This document shows, piece by piece, positions 1-10,400 of a stretch of DNA of 43,750 nucleotides. Each line of letters opens with the position of its first letter. Position 1 is the stretch's first letter. This DNA is from JBNAVJ01 sp049700455 (lineage in GTDB: Bacteria > Bacteroidota > Ignavibacteria > Tepidaquicellales > Tepidaquicellaceae). The position numbers and the translations under genes were made by a program. Where the stretch lies: positions 1 to 43,750 of the forward strand of contig JBNAVJ010000015.1 of NCBI GenBank assembly GCA_049700455.1, read 5' to 3'. The notes under the pieces were generated by a model. It ran no database searches. It was not told where the DNA came from and was given only the letters and a program-made list of their open reading frames with translations.

Positions 1-2868
1 TTCATCTCGTGGTAAACCTCGTTTCATAAGCTCTTTGTGAAAATCGAGCATTACTATTGCATTCCTTACAACTATACCACCTAATGCAATAATTCCAATT
101 CCAGTCATCAAAATTCCAAATGGAGTTTTTGTAATCATAAGCCCTATTAAAACACCGATGAAGGAAAGAACAAAAGATATCATAATTAAGAAAGGAACTC
201 TGATAGAATTAAATTCAATAACCATCAAGAAGAATATTAACAGCAGAGAAATGACAAGAGCTTTTGCAAGAAATATAGAAGTTTCCTGTTGTTCTTCCTG
301 TTGCCCGGTAAACTTAACCGAATAACCCTCAGGAAATTTATACTCTCCTACCTTTTTAATTACATCTTTGAGAACCTCATTTTCCAATCTACCTTCTGCA
401 TTGCCAGTGATAGTGACAACTCTACGCAAGTCCTTACGATTAATTGAACCGACTCCTCCTGAAAATTCAACTTTTGCTACTGATAGAAGAGGGACTTGTT
501 TGCCTTGTTGATTTGTGATGTATAGATTTTCCAGTGTATTATAATTGTTCCTCTGGTTTTTTTTCAGCCTTACAGTAACATCATATTCATTTTCACCGAC
601 TCTAAATTTACTTGCAGATGTCCCGTTAATTGCAGTTCTGATGGTAGAGCCAATAACGGCTGTTGAAAGTCCATATAGCTTGGCACGTTCCCTATCCACT
701 GTTATTCTTATCTCTGGTTTTGTTTCATCCAGGTTATCTCTCAAGTCAACAAGTCCGGGAATATCTTTGATTGACCGTTTGATTTCATCTGTGATTTTTC
801 CAAGCACTTCGAAATCATCTCCATATATTTCAATGTTTATTGGTTTTCCAACAGGAGGGCTCATTCTTTGTTTTTCAACTTCTATTTCAGCTCCTGGAAT
901 ATTTTGCACAGCCTTTCTTATGTCATCGAGGTATATAAAGGCGTTTTCTTCGCGTTCCTGTTTCTCAACAAAGTTGACGACAATAGTGCTCTTATTAGGG
1001 ATTCCTTCTCCACTAAAATCAAGTGGATTGTTAGATGAACCAACATTAACAATAATGTTCTCAAGGTCTTTTTTCACAGGTATTCTATTTTCAATTGCCC
1101 TTGTAATCAGATTAGTTGTTTCTACATTTGTCCCGACTGGTGTTGTAATATTAACATTGACGAAATTTGGTTCTACATTTGGGAAAAACTCAGTTCCGAA
1201 GTTATAAAAGTTATACGTTACAATTGTCAGGAATAAGAGAATAAATATCCCCGCAATAGTAATCTTTCGATGTGCTAATGTCCATCGGACAGCCCTTTCA
1301 TAATATTTAAGGGCAGTACCAAAAAATTTCGCATCAAAAAATTCAAGGAATTTACCAATAGGTCTGAATTTTTTCTTTTTTGACCGTTCCTGATCTTTTT
1401 TGAAGTGAATGAAAATGGATGCCTGAACTGGACTAATAATCATAGCAACAAAAAGGGATGACAGCAAACATACAATTAATGTGATAGGCATATATTTCAT
1501 AAAATCCCCTACAATTCCAGGAAAAAACAGTAGTGGCAAAAATGAAGAAATAATCGTCAACGTTGCTATTATAACCGGAAATACTACCTCTCTTGGTCCT
1601 TCTATAGAAGCGGCATAAGGCTCATAATCTTCTTTTTCTTGAAGTCTATAGATATTTTCTACTACTACAATAGCATCGTCAACAATAATTCCTAAAACAA
1701 GTATAAGCGTAAACAATACAATCATATTCAGTGTAATATTCATAAAGTCAAGTATGGTAAAAGAAATTAAAAACGATAGAGGAATACTTGTAGCCACGAG
1801 AATGGAGTTTTTCAATCCCATAAAGAAGAAAAGAATCAATACTACTAAAACCATTCCTGTAATAATTCCATTTTCTAACTCGTGAACAGTATTCTTGATA
1901 TATTTTGATTGATCTCCGCTTGTGGTATATGTAACTCCTTGTGGTAGTAAAGATTTATCTGTTTGAAGCAGGTTTTTAATCTTATCGGCAATTTCAATTA
2001 TGTTAGATCCGCTTTTTTTCTTAACAACTATTGTAACACTTTCCTTACCATTTACCCTGGCAAAGGTTTGTGGTTCTTTAAATCCGTAAGTAACATCGGC
2101 TACATCACGAATGTATACTGGATACTTTGTGTTTCCTTTAACCACAAGATCTTTCATCTTTTCCGGGTCTTTGTATTCTCCCGGAACACGCACAAGAAAA
2201 CTTGATTTTCCGGTTTCAACTGAACCTCCAGGAATATTTAGATTCTCTGCCGATATTGTATTGATAAGGTCATTAAAACTAAGATTGTAATACTTGAGAC
2301 GATTGAAGTCAACATCTATCTTAACTTCTCTTTCCAGACCCCCAACCACTTCTGCAGAAAGAACACCAGTAAATTCTTCAATCTTATCGCTTATTTTATC
2401 TCCTACGTCTTTAAGTTTTGCAAGCCCAATATTTCCCGTTATATTAACATATAGCATTGGTAGTTCAGAGAAGTTTATTTCTGTAATGACAGGTTCTTTA
2501 ATGTCTTCCGGCATTTTTGTTTTTGCTACAGAAACTTTGTCTCGAACTTTTTGGATAGCGTCATCGATGTTTACATCAAGTGTAAATTCTACAGAAATAA
2601 GAGAAAAACTTTCTCTTGATACTGAGGTAATTTTCTTAACACCACTAATGCCTTTTATTTCTTTTTCAATTTGTTGAGTGACGAGATTTTCAATATCGAC
2701 TGGTGTGACTCCCGGATAAACTGTAGCAATAAAAACATATGGAATCTTAATTGATGGGCTGGATTCCCTCGGCATTGAAATATAAGAGATAGTTCCTAAT
2801 ATTACGATTATGAGGACAAGAATATAAACTGTAACCTTGTTGTCTACAATTGTTCTGAAAAATTTCAT
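1..2868 (-). CDS. RND efflux permease (AcrB/MexB-like HAE family), 3' end outside window
   Basis: Inner-membrane proton-driven pump of a tripartite RND exporter. The frame is open from an ATG at 2868 to the left edge, giving 956 codons without a stop, so the C-terminus lies outside the window. The start reads MKFFRTIVDNK, followed by a first membrane segment and the early 'VYPGVTPVDIE' motif of the family. The proton-relay aspartate pair is visible in 'LGIIVDDAIVVVENI' (about D397/D398). A second half repeats the fold ('TLAHRKITIAGI' begins its first helix), as expected for the duplicated RND architecture of about 1020-1050 residues. The start lies 29 bases after the stop of the adaptor gene, so the two are probably cotranscribed. 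The intact Asp pair suggests a functional pump. Substrate is not predictable; the aspartates and drug-type neighbours argue for hydrophobe/amphiphile efflux rather than CzcA-type metal efflux, but this is inference. Confidence 0.93.
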   Translation of the reverse strand, partial: MKFFRTIVDNKVTVYILVLIIVILGTISYISMPRESSPSIKIPYVFIATVYPGVTPVDIENLVTQQIEKEIKGISGVKKITSVSRESFSLISVEFTLDVNIDDAIQKVRDKVSVAKTKMPEDIKEPVITEINFSELPMLYVNITGNIGLAKLKDVGDKISDKIEEFTGVLSAEVVGGLEREVKIDVDFNRLKYYNLSFNDLINTISAENLNIPGGSVETGKSSFLVRVPGEYKDPEKMKDLVVKGNTKYPVYIRDVADVTYGFKEPQTFARVNGKESVTIVVKKKSGSNIIEIADKIKNLLQTDKSLLPQGVTYTTSGDQSKYIKNTVHELENGIITGMVLVVLILFFFMGLKNSILVATSIPLSFLISFTILDFMNITLNMIVLFTLILVLGIIVDDAIVVVENIYRLQEKEDYEPYAASIEGPREVVFPVIIATLTIISSFLPLLFFPGIVGDFMKYMPITLIVCLLSSLFVAMIISPVQASIFIHFKKDQERSKKKKFRPIGKFLEFFDAKFFGTALKYYERAVRWTLAHRKITIAGIFILLFLTIVTYNFYNFGTEFFPNVEPNFVNVNITTPVGTNVETTNLITRAIENRIPVKKDLENIIVNVGSSNNPLDFSGEGIPNKSTIVVNFVEKQEREENAFIYLDDIRKAVQNIPGAEIEVEKQRMSPPVGKPINIEIYGDDFEVLGKITDEIKRSIKDIPGLVDLRDNLDETKPEIRITVDRERAKLYGLSTAVIGSTIRTAINGTSASKFRVGENEYDVTVRLKKNQRNNYNTLENLYITNQQGKQVPLLSVAKVEFSGGVGSINRKDLRRVVTITGNAEGRLENEVLKDVIKKVGEYKFPEGYSVKFTGQQEEQQETSIFLAKALVISLLLIFFLMVIEFNSIRVPFLIMISFVLSFIGVLIGLMITKTPFGILMTGIGIIALGGIVVRNAIVMLDFHKELMKRGLPRDE

Positions 2869-2897
2869 TTCAAATTTAAATTCGTTTAGAAAAGAAG

Positions 2898-3935
2898 TTA
2901 GTTTACAACCTGAACTTTTTCATTATCGTTAAGCCCTCTGAATCCTTCAATAATAAGTTTCTCACCCAGATTTAGCCCACTCTCAACGTATACTTTACTG
3001 TCGGAAAAACCTCCAATTCTTATGATACGTTTCTTTGCAATATCGTTTTCAAGCACAAATACATATTTCTCTTCACCATTGTCAACAAATTGATCCTGAC
3101 CTATTACAACAGCATCATTTATGTCAAGTCTTGTAAATTCAAGAGTTGCTGACATTTCAGGTTTTAACTTTCTATCTTTGTTGTTGAGTATAACTTCCAC
3201 TTCAAAAGTTCTACTTTGTGGATCGATAGTAGGGGAGGTATAACCGACGACCCCGTAAAATTTTTCATCGGGTAGTACTTCAAAGGTAATTAAAACATTC
3301 TGCCCCCTTGTAATTTCTCCGACATATTTTTCAGGAATACCAGCATTGATTTTAACTCGAGAAACATCTACAATGCTGAGAATTGGTGCTCCAGGAGATG
3401 ACATTTCTCCCTTATTCAAAAATTTAGCATCAACAACTCCATTAATGGGTGAAACAATATAACCTTTACTTAAACGGGTACGGTAGAGTTCAACCGCTTT
3501 AATAGCAATGTCAAGTTGAAGTTTGCTGTTAGTATATTGTTGTTCAGTTGCAACATTCTCATTATAGAGTCTTTCTATGCGTTCAAAGTTCTCTTTTGCT
3601 AAGTTGTATTGAGCCAGCGCTTGTTCATAAGCCTTTTGGTCAGTATCTTTTTTTAACCGTACAAGCACTTCCCCTTTTCGTACTTTGTCACCTTTATCTT
3701 TTGCAAGGTAGGTTATTATGCCTCCCTCTTCAGAGGATAGCTTTGCGCTTTCATAGGGCTTAACTATTCCAATTACTCTATACGTTTCAACAAAGTGTTG
3801 GGGCTTAACTTCTACAACCCGCACAGCTGAAAGTTGTTGTAAGGAGGATTTGTTTTCAGAACCACTTTTTCGCCCACAGGAAAAACTACTCCCAATGAGA
3901 AGTAATGATACCATTAATAAAAAGAGTTTTTTCAT
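2898..3935 (-). CDS. RND periplasmic adaptor (membrane fusion protein), lipoprotein
   Basis: Periplasmic adaptor bridging the RND pump and TolC channel (MexA/AcrA family, 345 residues, normal length). The N-terminus has a lipoprotein signal with lipobox 'IGSSFSC' (Cys20), so it is probably anchored by lipid to the inner membrane. A barrel-sandwich (lipoyl-like) half is seen around 'GGIITYLAKDKGDKVRKGEV', followed by a helical hairpin ('YEQALAQYNLAKENFERIERL') and the second half-lipoyl segment 'YIVSPINGVVDAKFLNKGE'. Beta-barrel and membrane-proximal parts follow. It lies between tolC and the RND gene in the same direction (24 bases after the TolC stop). No odd features. Confidence 0.93.
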   Translation of the reverse strand: MKKLFLLMVSLLLIGSSFSCGRKSGSENKSSLQQLSAVRVVEVKPQHFVETYRVIGIVKPYESAKLSSEEGGIITYLAKDKGDKVRKGEVLVRLKKDTDQKAYEQALAQYNLAKENFERIERLYNENVATEQQYTNSKLQLDIAIKAVELYRTRLSKGYIVSPINGVVDAKFLNKGEMSSPGAPILSIVDVSRVKINAGIPEKYVGEITRGQNVLITFEVLPDEKFYGVVGYTSPTIDPQSRTFEVEVILNNKDRKLKPEMSATLEFTRLDINDAVVIGQDQFVDNGEEKYVFVLENDIAKKRIIRIGGFSDSKVYVESGLNLGEKLIIEGFRGLNDNEKVQVVN

Positions 3936-3959
3936 AGTTATTCAATTGGATGTTTTTGT

Positions 3960-5276
3960 TTATCTTTCTAATAGTTGTTCTAATTCAACTTTAGCTTTCA
4001 GGTAATCGTATATAGATTGAACGTAAGCGAGACGGGTTTGGTTTAAAATTAATTCTGCATCAAGCACGTCGATTTGTGTAATTACACCATTGCGGAAGCT
4101 GGTCACAGCAAGCTCGTAACCCTTTTCAGCAAGTCTAATGTTTTCTCTATTGGCAATAATTCGGTTTTTTGCATCTTCCATAGTTTGAATGATGCTTTGA
4201 CCTGCTAATCTTAACTTATTCTTTGTATCAATTATCATTTCCTCAGTCTTTTTTACGTCTACCAACGATTGCTGTTTTTTATATGAATTACTGATGAAGT
4301 TGAGGTTCCATGATAAGCCAATACCTGCATTAACAACATTGAAATATCGATAGTTGAAAAAATATTTCCCATCATTTTCAGAAGCATTTAACTGATATTG
4401 TCCAAACAGGTATAATTTAGGCAGGTAGTTAGCATTATCAATTTTTACCAGTTCATCATTGATTTTTTTACTTATATTGAGTTGTCTAATAGCAACATTG
4501 GATTCTGCAATCTTATACAGGATTTCATCCATACTACCAATAACTTCCGTGCTATCGTAAGTCAATGTTCCTACTACATCAATCTCCTCATCGGATTTAA
4601 TACCAATTGAATTTTTTAAAGATTTTTTTGCGAGTGAGAGATTATTTTCCGATTGGGAAAGTGATGGTTTTATGTTTTCAACTTTAACCCGTGCTCTGAG
4701 CAAGTTAAATTCAGTTTCGGTTCCGGCTTTATATTTTTTTTCGACTACCTCAAGATTACTTAATGCATTTTGTAGACTCTGTTTGTTGATTTCAACAACT
4801 TCTTTCAAAAGTAAAACATTGTAAAATGCCTTCTTAACCTCTGATTTCACCTTTGTTTCAACAGCAGCGACGTTTTCAGTTTGTAAGGCTGCGTAATATT
4901 CAGCAATGCGAATTCCCTGAAAAATCGGGGTTCCAAGAAATGGAATAGGTTCAGAAGCGCTCAACGTATTCGTTATCTGATTATCAGTTCCAATTTCGTA
5001 TTTTTGTCCAAAAATATCAAAAACTGGCTTTTTAAAAGCACGAATATACTGTGTACTCAGTGTAAGAGTCGGTAATAAACTCTCATTGTATGTTTCCGAG
5101 ACCTTATTCTTGGCTTTTATCTGTTCAAGCCTTGCTGTTATGATGTCAGAATTGTTTTTCAGGGCTTCAGCCACTGCTTCTTCAATTGTCAATATTTTTA
5201 CGTTCTGAGCACATAAGCAGTTCGATATGAATATCAAAATGAAAAGAATAAGGGCTTTTCTCATCTTAACTTTCAT
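3960..5276 (-). CDS. TolC-family outer membrane efflux protein
   Basis: Outer-membrane channel subunit of the tripartite exporter (438 residues, typical). A Sec signal peptide ends near 'NCLCAQN'. The mature part begins with 'ILTIEEAVAEALKNNSDI', the classic opening helix of the family, and contains the duplicated helical repeats, the second starting about 'YELAVTSFRNGVITQIDVLDAE'. The ATG overlaps the tetR stop codon by four bases (ATGA), so translation is probably coupled to the regulator. A second ATG at codon 5 is possible. Order regulator-channel-adaptor-pump is common in Bacteroidota-type RND operons. Confidence 0.94.
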   Translation of the reverse strand: MKVKMRKALILFILIFISNCLCAQNVKILTIEEAVAEALKNNSDIITARLEQIKAKNKVSETYNESLLPTLTLSTQYIRAFKKPVFDIFGQKYEIGTDNQITNTLSASEPIPFLGTPIFQGIRIAEYYAALQTENVAAVETKVKSEVKKAFYNVLLLKEVVEINKQSLQNALSNLEVVEKKYKAGTETEFNLLRARVKVENIKPSLSQSENNLSLAKKSLKNSIGIKSDEEIDVVGTLTYDSTEVIGSMDEILYKIAESNVAIRQLNISKKINDELVKIDNANYLPKLYLFGQYQLNASENDGKYFFNYRYFNVVNAGIGLSWNLNFISNSYKKQQSLVDVKKTEEMIIDTKNKLRLAGQSIIQTMEDAKNRIIANRENIRLAEKGYELAVTSFRNGVITQIDVLDAELILNQTRLAYVQSIYDYLKAKVELEQLLER

Positions 5277-5890
5277 TTGATTATAAATTTTTTATCTTTA
5301 CTATAAACTGCTAAACCTTTCTTTGTAAGGAGTCCTCCAAAAAGCATATCAAATGTTTCTCTTATAATTTCTTCAAGACTCTGTTTGCTATTGATAAGGA
5401 ATTCCGTATTCATAATTTCTCTTGAGAGAGATGTAAAAGCGAGGATTATTAAATCTGAAGAATACGATTTGATAAGCTTTTGACGAATCCCCTGCGATAT
5501 AACTTTAGGTAGATAGTGATTAATAAACTTGCTCCTGAAGTTATCAATCTCGTGCCATAACTCAGGCTGGTGGAGTTCAAGTTCCCGAAACCATTTCGGA
5601 TGTATACCGCGAATTTCATCCACGTAAACATTTATCAACTCTATGAATTTTCTTACGACATCTGTTTTAGTGGATAAGACAGACATAACATTTGAATTAG
5701 CATTTCTAAGCCGTATATGTACAATTTCAGAAACAAGGGAATCTTTTGAAGGGAAATGTTTGTAAATTGTTTTTTTGCTTATTCCAAGTTCCGCTGCTAT
5801 TTCATCCATAGTAACTTTGACAAATCCCTCTGAAAGAAATCTCTTTTCGCAGAAAGCGAGGATTATTTCTCTTTCGTCCTGTATTATCAT
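5273..5890 (-). CDS. TetR-family transcriptional regulator of the efflux operon
   Basis: DNA-binding repressor, 205 residues. The N-terminal TetR helix-turn-helix is plain: 'VTMDEIAAELGISKKTIYKHF' spans about residues 25-45, followed by 'PSKDSLVSEIV'. The C-terminal ligand-binding part is poorly conserved, as usual. It is the first gene of the efflux operon and overlaps tolC by four bases. A perfect 13-bp inverted repeat sits only eight bases upstream of the start codon, so autorepression of the whole operon is the simplest model. No Shine-Dalgarno is visible between the repeat and the ATG; the message may have a very short leader. Confidence 0.93.
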   Translation of the reverse strand: MIIQDEREIILAFCEKRFLSEGFVKVTMDEIAAELGISKKTIYKHFPSKDSLVSEIVHIRLRNANSNVMSVLSTKTDVVRKFIELINVYVDEIRGIHPKWFRELELHQPELWHEIDNFRSKFINHYLPKVISQGIRQKLIKSYSSDLIILAFTSLSREIMNTEFLINSKQSLEEIIRETFDMLFGGLLTKKGLAVYSKDKKFIIK

Positions 5891-5898
5891 TCTGTTGA

Positions 5899-5932
5899 TT
5901 TGGAAACTAATAATACTAAATTAGTTTCCAAA
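5899..5932. promoter_or_regulatory. Perfect 13-bp inverted repeat, probable TetR operator
   Basis: The left arm TTTGGAAACTAAT (5899-5911) and the right arm ATTAGTTTCCAAA (5920-5932) are exact reverse complements around an 8-base spacer. The site lies directly upstream of tetR (start 5890). Placement and symmetry fit a TetR-dimer operator; which regulator binds is inferred. Confidence 0.75.
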
Positions 5933-5984
5933 TTACTACTTTTAAATTGTAATGTCAAGGTAAATTTTAATGGGAAAGGTTGTG

Positions 5985-6058
5985 TACCGGGAGGGGGATT
6001 TGAACCCCCGACCTGCGGATTATGATTCCGACGCTCTGACCAGCTGAGCTATCCCGGC
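5985..6058 (-). tRNA. tRNA-Met (CAT anticodon), elongator type
   Basis: On the minus strand the 74-nt cloverleaf folds with acceptor GCCGGGA/TCCCGGT (G-U at 1-72), D stem GCTC/GAGC, anticodon loop ATCATAA (CAT at 6024-6022), T stem GGGGG/CCCCC with TTCAAAT loop, and discriminator A. Position 27-43 is a T/C mismatch. CCA is not encoded. The acceptor closes with G-U rather than the C-A mismatch of initiators. Isoleucine tRNA with a lysidine-modified CAT anticodon cannot be fully excluded by eye. Confidence 0.9.
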
Positions 6059-6141
6059 AAACTTTAAATAATATACGAAAATTATTGTTTGTTATCAATG
6101 AGTCTTCTATGGTATTGATTGGTGAAAGTGTTATTATTTAA

Positions 6142-6783
6142 CTATTTGACATCACGTATTATTCTGATAACTTTATATATTTTATAGATTTCACTTTTCT
6201 TGTGAATAGTAGGAGCAAACTTAGTGTTTATTGAATAAAGCATTATGCTATCATCTTTAAGAAATTTTATGAGTTTTGCATTTGAACTATAAGTTTCTGG
6301 AATTGTTTTAAAATCAATAACTACTGCACTCCCATCTTTTATCTTTGTTGGTTCGTCAACGCACAAAAGATAATCACCTGGGTTGATATATGGTCTCATA
6401 GAGTCTCCTCGTGCAATTACAATAAATGGATTATTATAGTGTGAAACGTCAGTAAGCTCAGCCATTTTTATATGTTCCTGATTTATCTGATTATAAACTG
6501 GTGTCCCACATTCTACTTCAGCAAGAATAGGTACTAACCTGGTTTTTCCACGAGGGGAGGCTTTTGTTTCTATCATTTCACCTTCGCCGCTCAATAGCCA
6601 GTTTATATTGCAGCCCAATTTATAAAGCCGATTGAGAAAATCGGGTAGTGGTAGTCGGTGTCCTTTTATATACTTTTGTAAAGCCTGCGGCTTGATGTTT
6701 AGTTTTCGAGCAAATTCTACCTGTGTCTGGAATGTGTATTTACAGAATTTAAGCAATCTTTTGCCAAAATCAGATTTTTCCAT
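6142..6783 (-). CDS. LexA/CI-like HTH repressor with S24 self-cleavage domain
   Basis: A 213-residue repressor. Residues 1-65 form a phage-CI-type helix-turn-helix ('QVEFARKLNIKPQALQKYIKG'), with 'GCNINWLLSGEGEM' typical of CI-like repressors. Residues 83-213 are a peptidase S24 domain. A Cys92-Gly93 bond in 'AEVECGTPVY' matches the Ala/Cys-Gly autocleavage site. Ser128 in 'ARGDSMRPYI' is the nucleophile, and a lysine in 'NAKLIKFL' (K170 or K173) the general base. All three elements are intact, so it probably self-cleaves during RecA-type stress (known family behaviour). No phage genes surround it; it is monocistronic next to the tRNA, on the same strand. Its target is unknown. Confidence 0.88.
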   Translation of the reverse strand: MEKSDFGKRLLKFCKYTFQTQVEFARKLNIKPQALQKYIKGHRLPLPDFLNRLYKLGCNINWLLSGEGEMIETKASPRGKTRLVPILAEVECGTPVYNQINQEHIKMAELTDVSHYNNPFIVIARGDSMRPYINPGDYLLCVDEPTKIKDGSAVVIDFKTIPETYSSNAKLIKFLKDDSIMLYSINTKFAPTIHKKSEIYKIYKVIRIIRDVK

Positions 6784-6944
6784 TATAAATGTTTTAGGTT
6801 ATGTAATTAATAATAAAGTAATACAAAAGGATTATTTAGTCAAGTGAATAACAATTTTGTTTTTGCTTTCTTTAAGACCTGTAAGTTTTTAATATTATTG
6901 ATTTAAGAATGAATTTTAATTAATTTGTTATAATTTACTACCTT

Positions 6945-7418
6945 ATGAGACGAATATATCTTTTATATTGTTTGTTATTAATTATTTTATTCTTCCCATA
7001 TTCAAATTCAATGTGTCAGGAAAAATGGTGGAAGAACAAGAAGTTTAAAAATGAATCTCAACAGATAAAATACAACCTCTGTAAGAAAACTTTTATAGTA
7101 ATTTCCGAGGGCTTCAATTCGCGAAACATTAGCTATATCAGCCAATATTTAAATGACAATGTGATTTTGAATTTACTTGGGTATGAAAAGTCTTATTATA
7201 GCAAAAGCCAGGCTGAAATTATACTTGGTGATTTTATTGAGTATTTTTATTTAGTCAAGTTTATGTATACTAACTCGTTCTATATGAATAATTATGCCTT
7301 TGTTGTTGGTACATACAAGTATGATCGGGGAGAAGGTGGTAGAGTGTTACCGGTTAATATAAGCCTCCGTTATAAAGATAATTTATGGCTAATTGATCAG
7401 ATATCAATTACTAATTAA
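6945..7418 (+). CDS. Exported DUF4783-like (NTF2-fold) protein
   Basis: Small secreted protein of 157 residues with an N-terminal signal peptide ('YLLYCLLLIILFFPYSNS', cleavage probably before the Cys-Gln at about residues 24-25). The rest, with 'EGFNSRNISYISQYLNDNVIL', 'LGYEKSYYSKSQAE' and a C-terminal 'ISLRYKDNLWLIDQISI', resembles the DUF4783 family of Bacteroidota, which has an NTF2-like fold. The assignment is from memory of the family. Function unknown. The kinase gene starts 11 bases after its stop, so the two probably form one transcript. A TATAAT at 6929-6934 lies 10 bases before the ATG, without a convincing -35 box, which would give an almost leaderless message. Confidence 0.7.
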   Translation: MRRIYLLYCLLLIILFFPYSNSMCQEKWWKNKKFKNESQQIKYNLCKKTFIVISEGFNSRNISYISQYLNDNVILNLLGYEKSYYSKSQAEIILGDFIEYFYLVKFMYTNSFYMNNYAFVVGTYKYDRGEGGRVLPVNISLRYKDNLWLIDQISITN

Positions 7419-7429
7419 TATCGGGTTTA

Positions 7430-10400
7430 TTGAGCTTTAGTAGTTATAAATACAAATTCCTTACGGGAGTAATTATTTTTCTTGTCCTATGGCTTGTAGT
7501 TCTTAGACTGATTTATCACTTTATTTCTGTTAGAATTATAGATGATTGGGAAGACATTTATAATAAGAAGACTCAGGAACGAACATACTTAATACAATCA
7601 AACTTTCAAAAATTAACTGAACATCTTAGTTCTCTAACCAAATCTATCAGTAATAATCTTGATGTAAAAAAGAACCTTGAGAATGGTGAAATTCATAAGC
7701 TTTTTCAAACTATTCTTAAAACAGAAACAGAAGAAGCCTTTAGTGTCGAAGTATATAATAAATGGTTCAACCTTATTGCTTATAAAGGTAATTCATTAGA
7801 GTCTGAGTATACACTTTTTTTAAAGTCAATGGGTGGCAAGGAGAGTTTAGTATTTCGTGATGTTGGATTTGGGCAATACATGCTGTTATATACTCCAATA
7901 CGAAGTCAAAGGGATAGCTCTATAATTGTAGGAGTATTAGTAACTGGAGTTTTACTTGATTCGAAGTATCTCCGCGAAAAGAAACTATCTATTGTAAATT
8001 GTTTTGCCAGGGAGCTTGAGACTTCTTTACGAACAAGTGTAGAGATTTTAAGTTCCCAGAAAAAGTTGGATAGTAGTAGATATGAACAATCTCAAATTGT
8101 TTCCTGTCAGGATAAAGATGGGCATATTATTGGTTACGTCCAGCTACCATCTTATACACAGAAAACACATATGGAGTCAGTTGAGACTTTTTTTGCTAAA
8201 GCTAATGCAACTGTTGTTTTATTGGGAAGCTTTTTGTTGCTTTATTTTTTACTTAATTTTGCATCTCTCTGGCATAATATTGGACTTCGATTATTGACAT
8301 TTGGAATTACTCTTGTTTTAATACGGTATCTATGGCTATTTTTTGATGTGCCCGCAGTTTTCTGGGATTCAGGAATTTTTTCTGCTGTGTATTTTGCATC
8401 TCCTATAGGAGGTGGTATTGCTAAATCCTTAGGAGAACTATTGATTACTTTATGTTTTGGACTTTTATTTTCATTATATTGTGTCTATCAAAGTTTTCGA
8501 GAGCTGAAAGATTCAACTAAAAGGAGTTATGGCTTATTAAGCCTTTTACATGCTATAACATATGTGATTCTTTTTGCTTTGGTTTACTGGTTATTTGAGT
8601 TGGTACTCAGGACGATTGTAGTTAATTCTAATGTCAAGTTTCTAGATAGGGTTAATTTTATACCATCTGCCGATCTATTAATTGTGCAACTCATCTTTAT
8701 TGCATTAGTTTTTACTGTTGTTTATCTCGAAGTAGCTATTCAGTTTGCACTATTCTATATTGTAAAATCAATATCAGGTGGAAAACTATTTAAAAAATAT
8801 TATGGCGTTATTATTCTTATAACACTTTTGGTTGTTACAGAGATATTACAATTTTTCTTGTTACATCTTGATTCAAATTTTATAGAGCGGTTAGGTTTTG
8901 TAATACTCATATTTATTTTTGCTTACTATCTTGATAGAAGCATTCTGCATAAGAAATCCAATTCAATTTTTTCACTACGAAGTTTATCATTATCATTTCT
9001 TATAGGACTGGTAGTGACCCCGGTTTTAATCCTTGATACCTCTAAATCACAGGAGGCTAAATATGTTGAATTAATAGGGACTCATCTTGCATCTCAAAAC
9101 AAAGAAGCTATTGTGTTTTTGATAGCTAATGAACTTGATCGACTAACAAATAATAATCAGATTTTTTCAAGCTTTAAAAATAAGGATGAAATAAAAAAAC
9201 TTGCATTTTACTTATGGAAAGAGAGTAAACTAAGTTCTGAAAATTATAATTCAGCAGTTTTTATTTTAGATGGAAAATTTAAATCTGAAAGTGAGTTTAA
9301 TGTTAGTCCCTCAACAATAAATCTTGATAGTGTTATATCTTTTGCAAAAAGAAATTATTTCGAGAAAGAACTTAGTTATTCTTCTCCGGATTATCTGATA
9401 TCAGATTCAAGTAGCGCCAGTGATACTTTATTGGGTACGGAAAGTGAGATAGAAGAAAGTCAGGTTCCCGAAGTTTTACCAATGCTTTATGAAGATATTA
9501 GCGTTTTAAGAGATGCCCGTAATAAGTATTATATTGCCATTAAAAGTATTGAAGATCCTTATCTTAAAGGGATTTCCCGAAATTCTCAATTGGGATACAT
9601 AGTATTTGTAGTTCATTCTGAATATAAAACCTTACTGCCATCAACAACCTTTCAATTTTTTGGGGATTTTACAGTTGAACGTCTTATAGACAAATTAACT
9701 GTCAAACCGGTTATTACGGAATTTTTGAATGGGGAAGTAATTAATAGTACCGATCCAGAAATATCAAAAAGTATAGCAAAAAATCTTGACGCCTTTCGTC
9801 AACGTCTCCTTCGTAAGGAAGGCACTAAATATTGGAGGTATGAAAACATTAACAATAAAAGCTACCGGACATTTTATATTTTGGCTGAACCGCTTAATTA
9901 TGAAAATTATGGGGAAAATCCAGAATCTGTAGAAAGAATTTTTACGGTGAGCATAATATATAATGACCTTGCTTCAATGATGTTTTTTTATTTTAAATTT
10001 ATTCTTTTTGCTACCTTTGTATTTCTCATTGTTTTTGCTATTAAAGGATTATTTTTGCTCAAAGAGTTAAAAACATTCAGATTGAATTTTAGGGATAGGC
10101 TTTTTGCGGCGTTTCTTGTAGTATCAATTATTCCAATTATTATACTGGCTATTTATACACGAAGTTATATTACTAATAAGAATGACAACTTCTTCAGAAA
10201 TCAAATAGTGTCAGATTTAAATTTAGGTACCGGAAGTTTACAGGATGCTCAGAAACTTATTAGCCGTTATAAATCTATTGATAGCCTTCAAAAATTTGTT
10301 ACAGGAATCTTTATAAAGAATTTTTCCCGTACTGATAAAAGTTATATCCTATATTTAAAAAACAGGATGGTTGCAACAACTAACAAAGAATTATTTGATG

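Noticed and set aside
545..1207. Plus-strand open frame of 220 codons inside the RND gene
   Set aside because: It mirrors the conserved RND permease coding strand; the minus-strand frame carries the family motifs.
5985..6783. tRNA next to a CI-like repressor as an integration site of a mobile element
   Set aside because: No integrase was found, no repeat of the tRNA 3' end was seen, and the repressor is on the 5' side of the tRNA, where tRNA-site elements do not normally insert.
6832..7260. 14-base direct repeat TTATTTAGTCAAGT at 6832 and 7247
   Set aside because: Second copy lies inside a coding region and the sequence is AT-rich; two copies 400 bases apart are best treated as chance.
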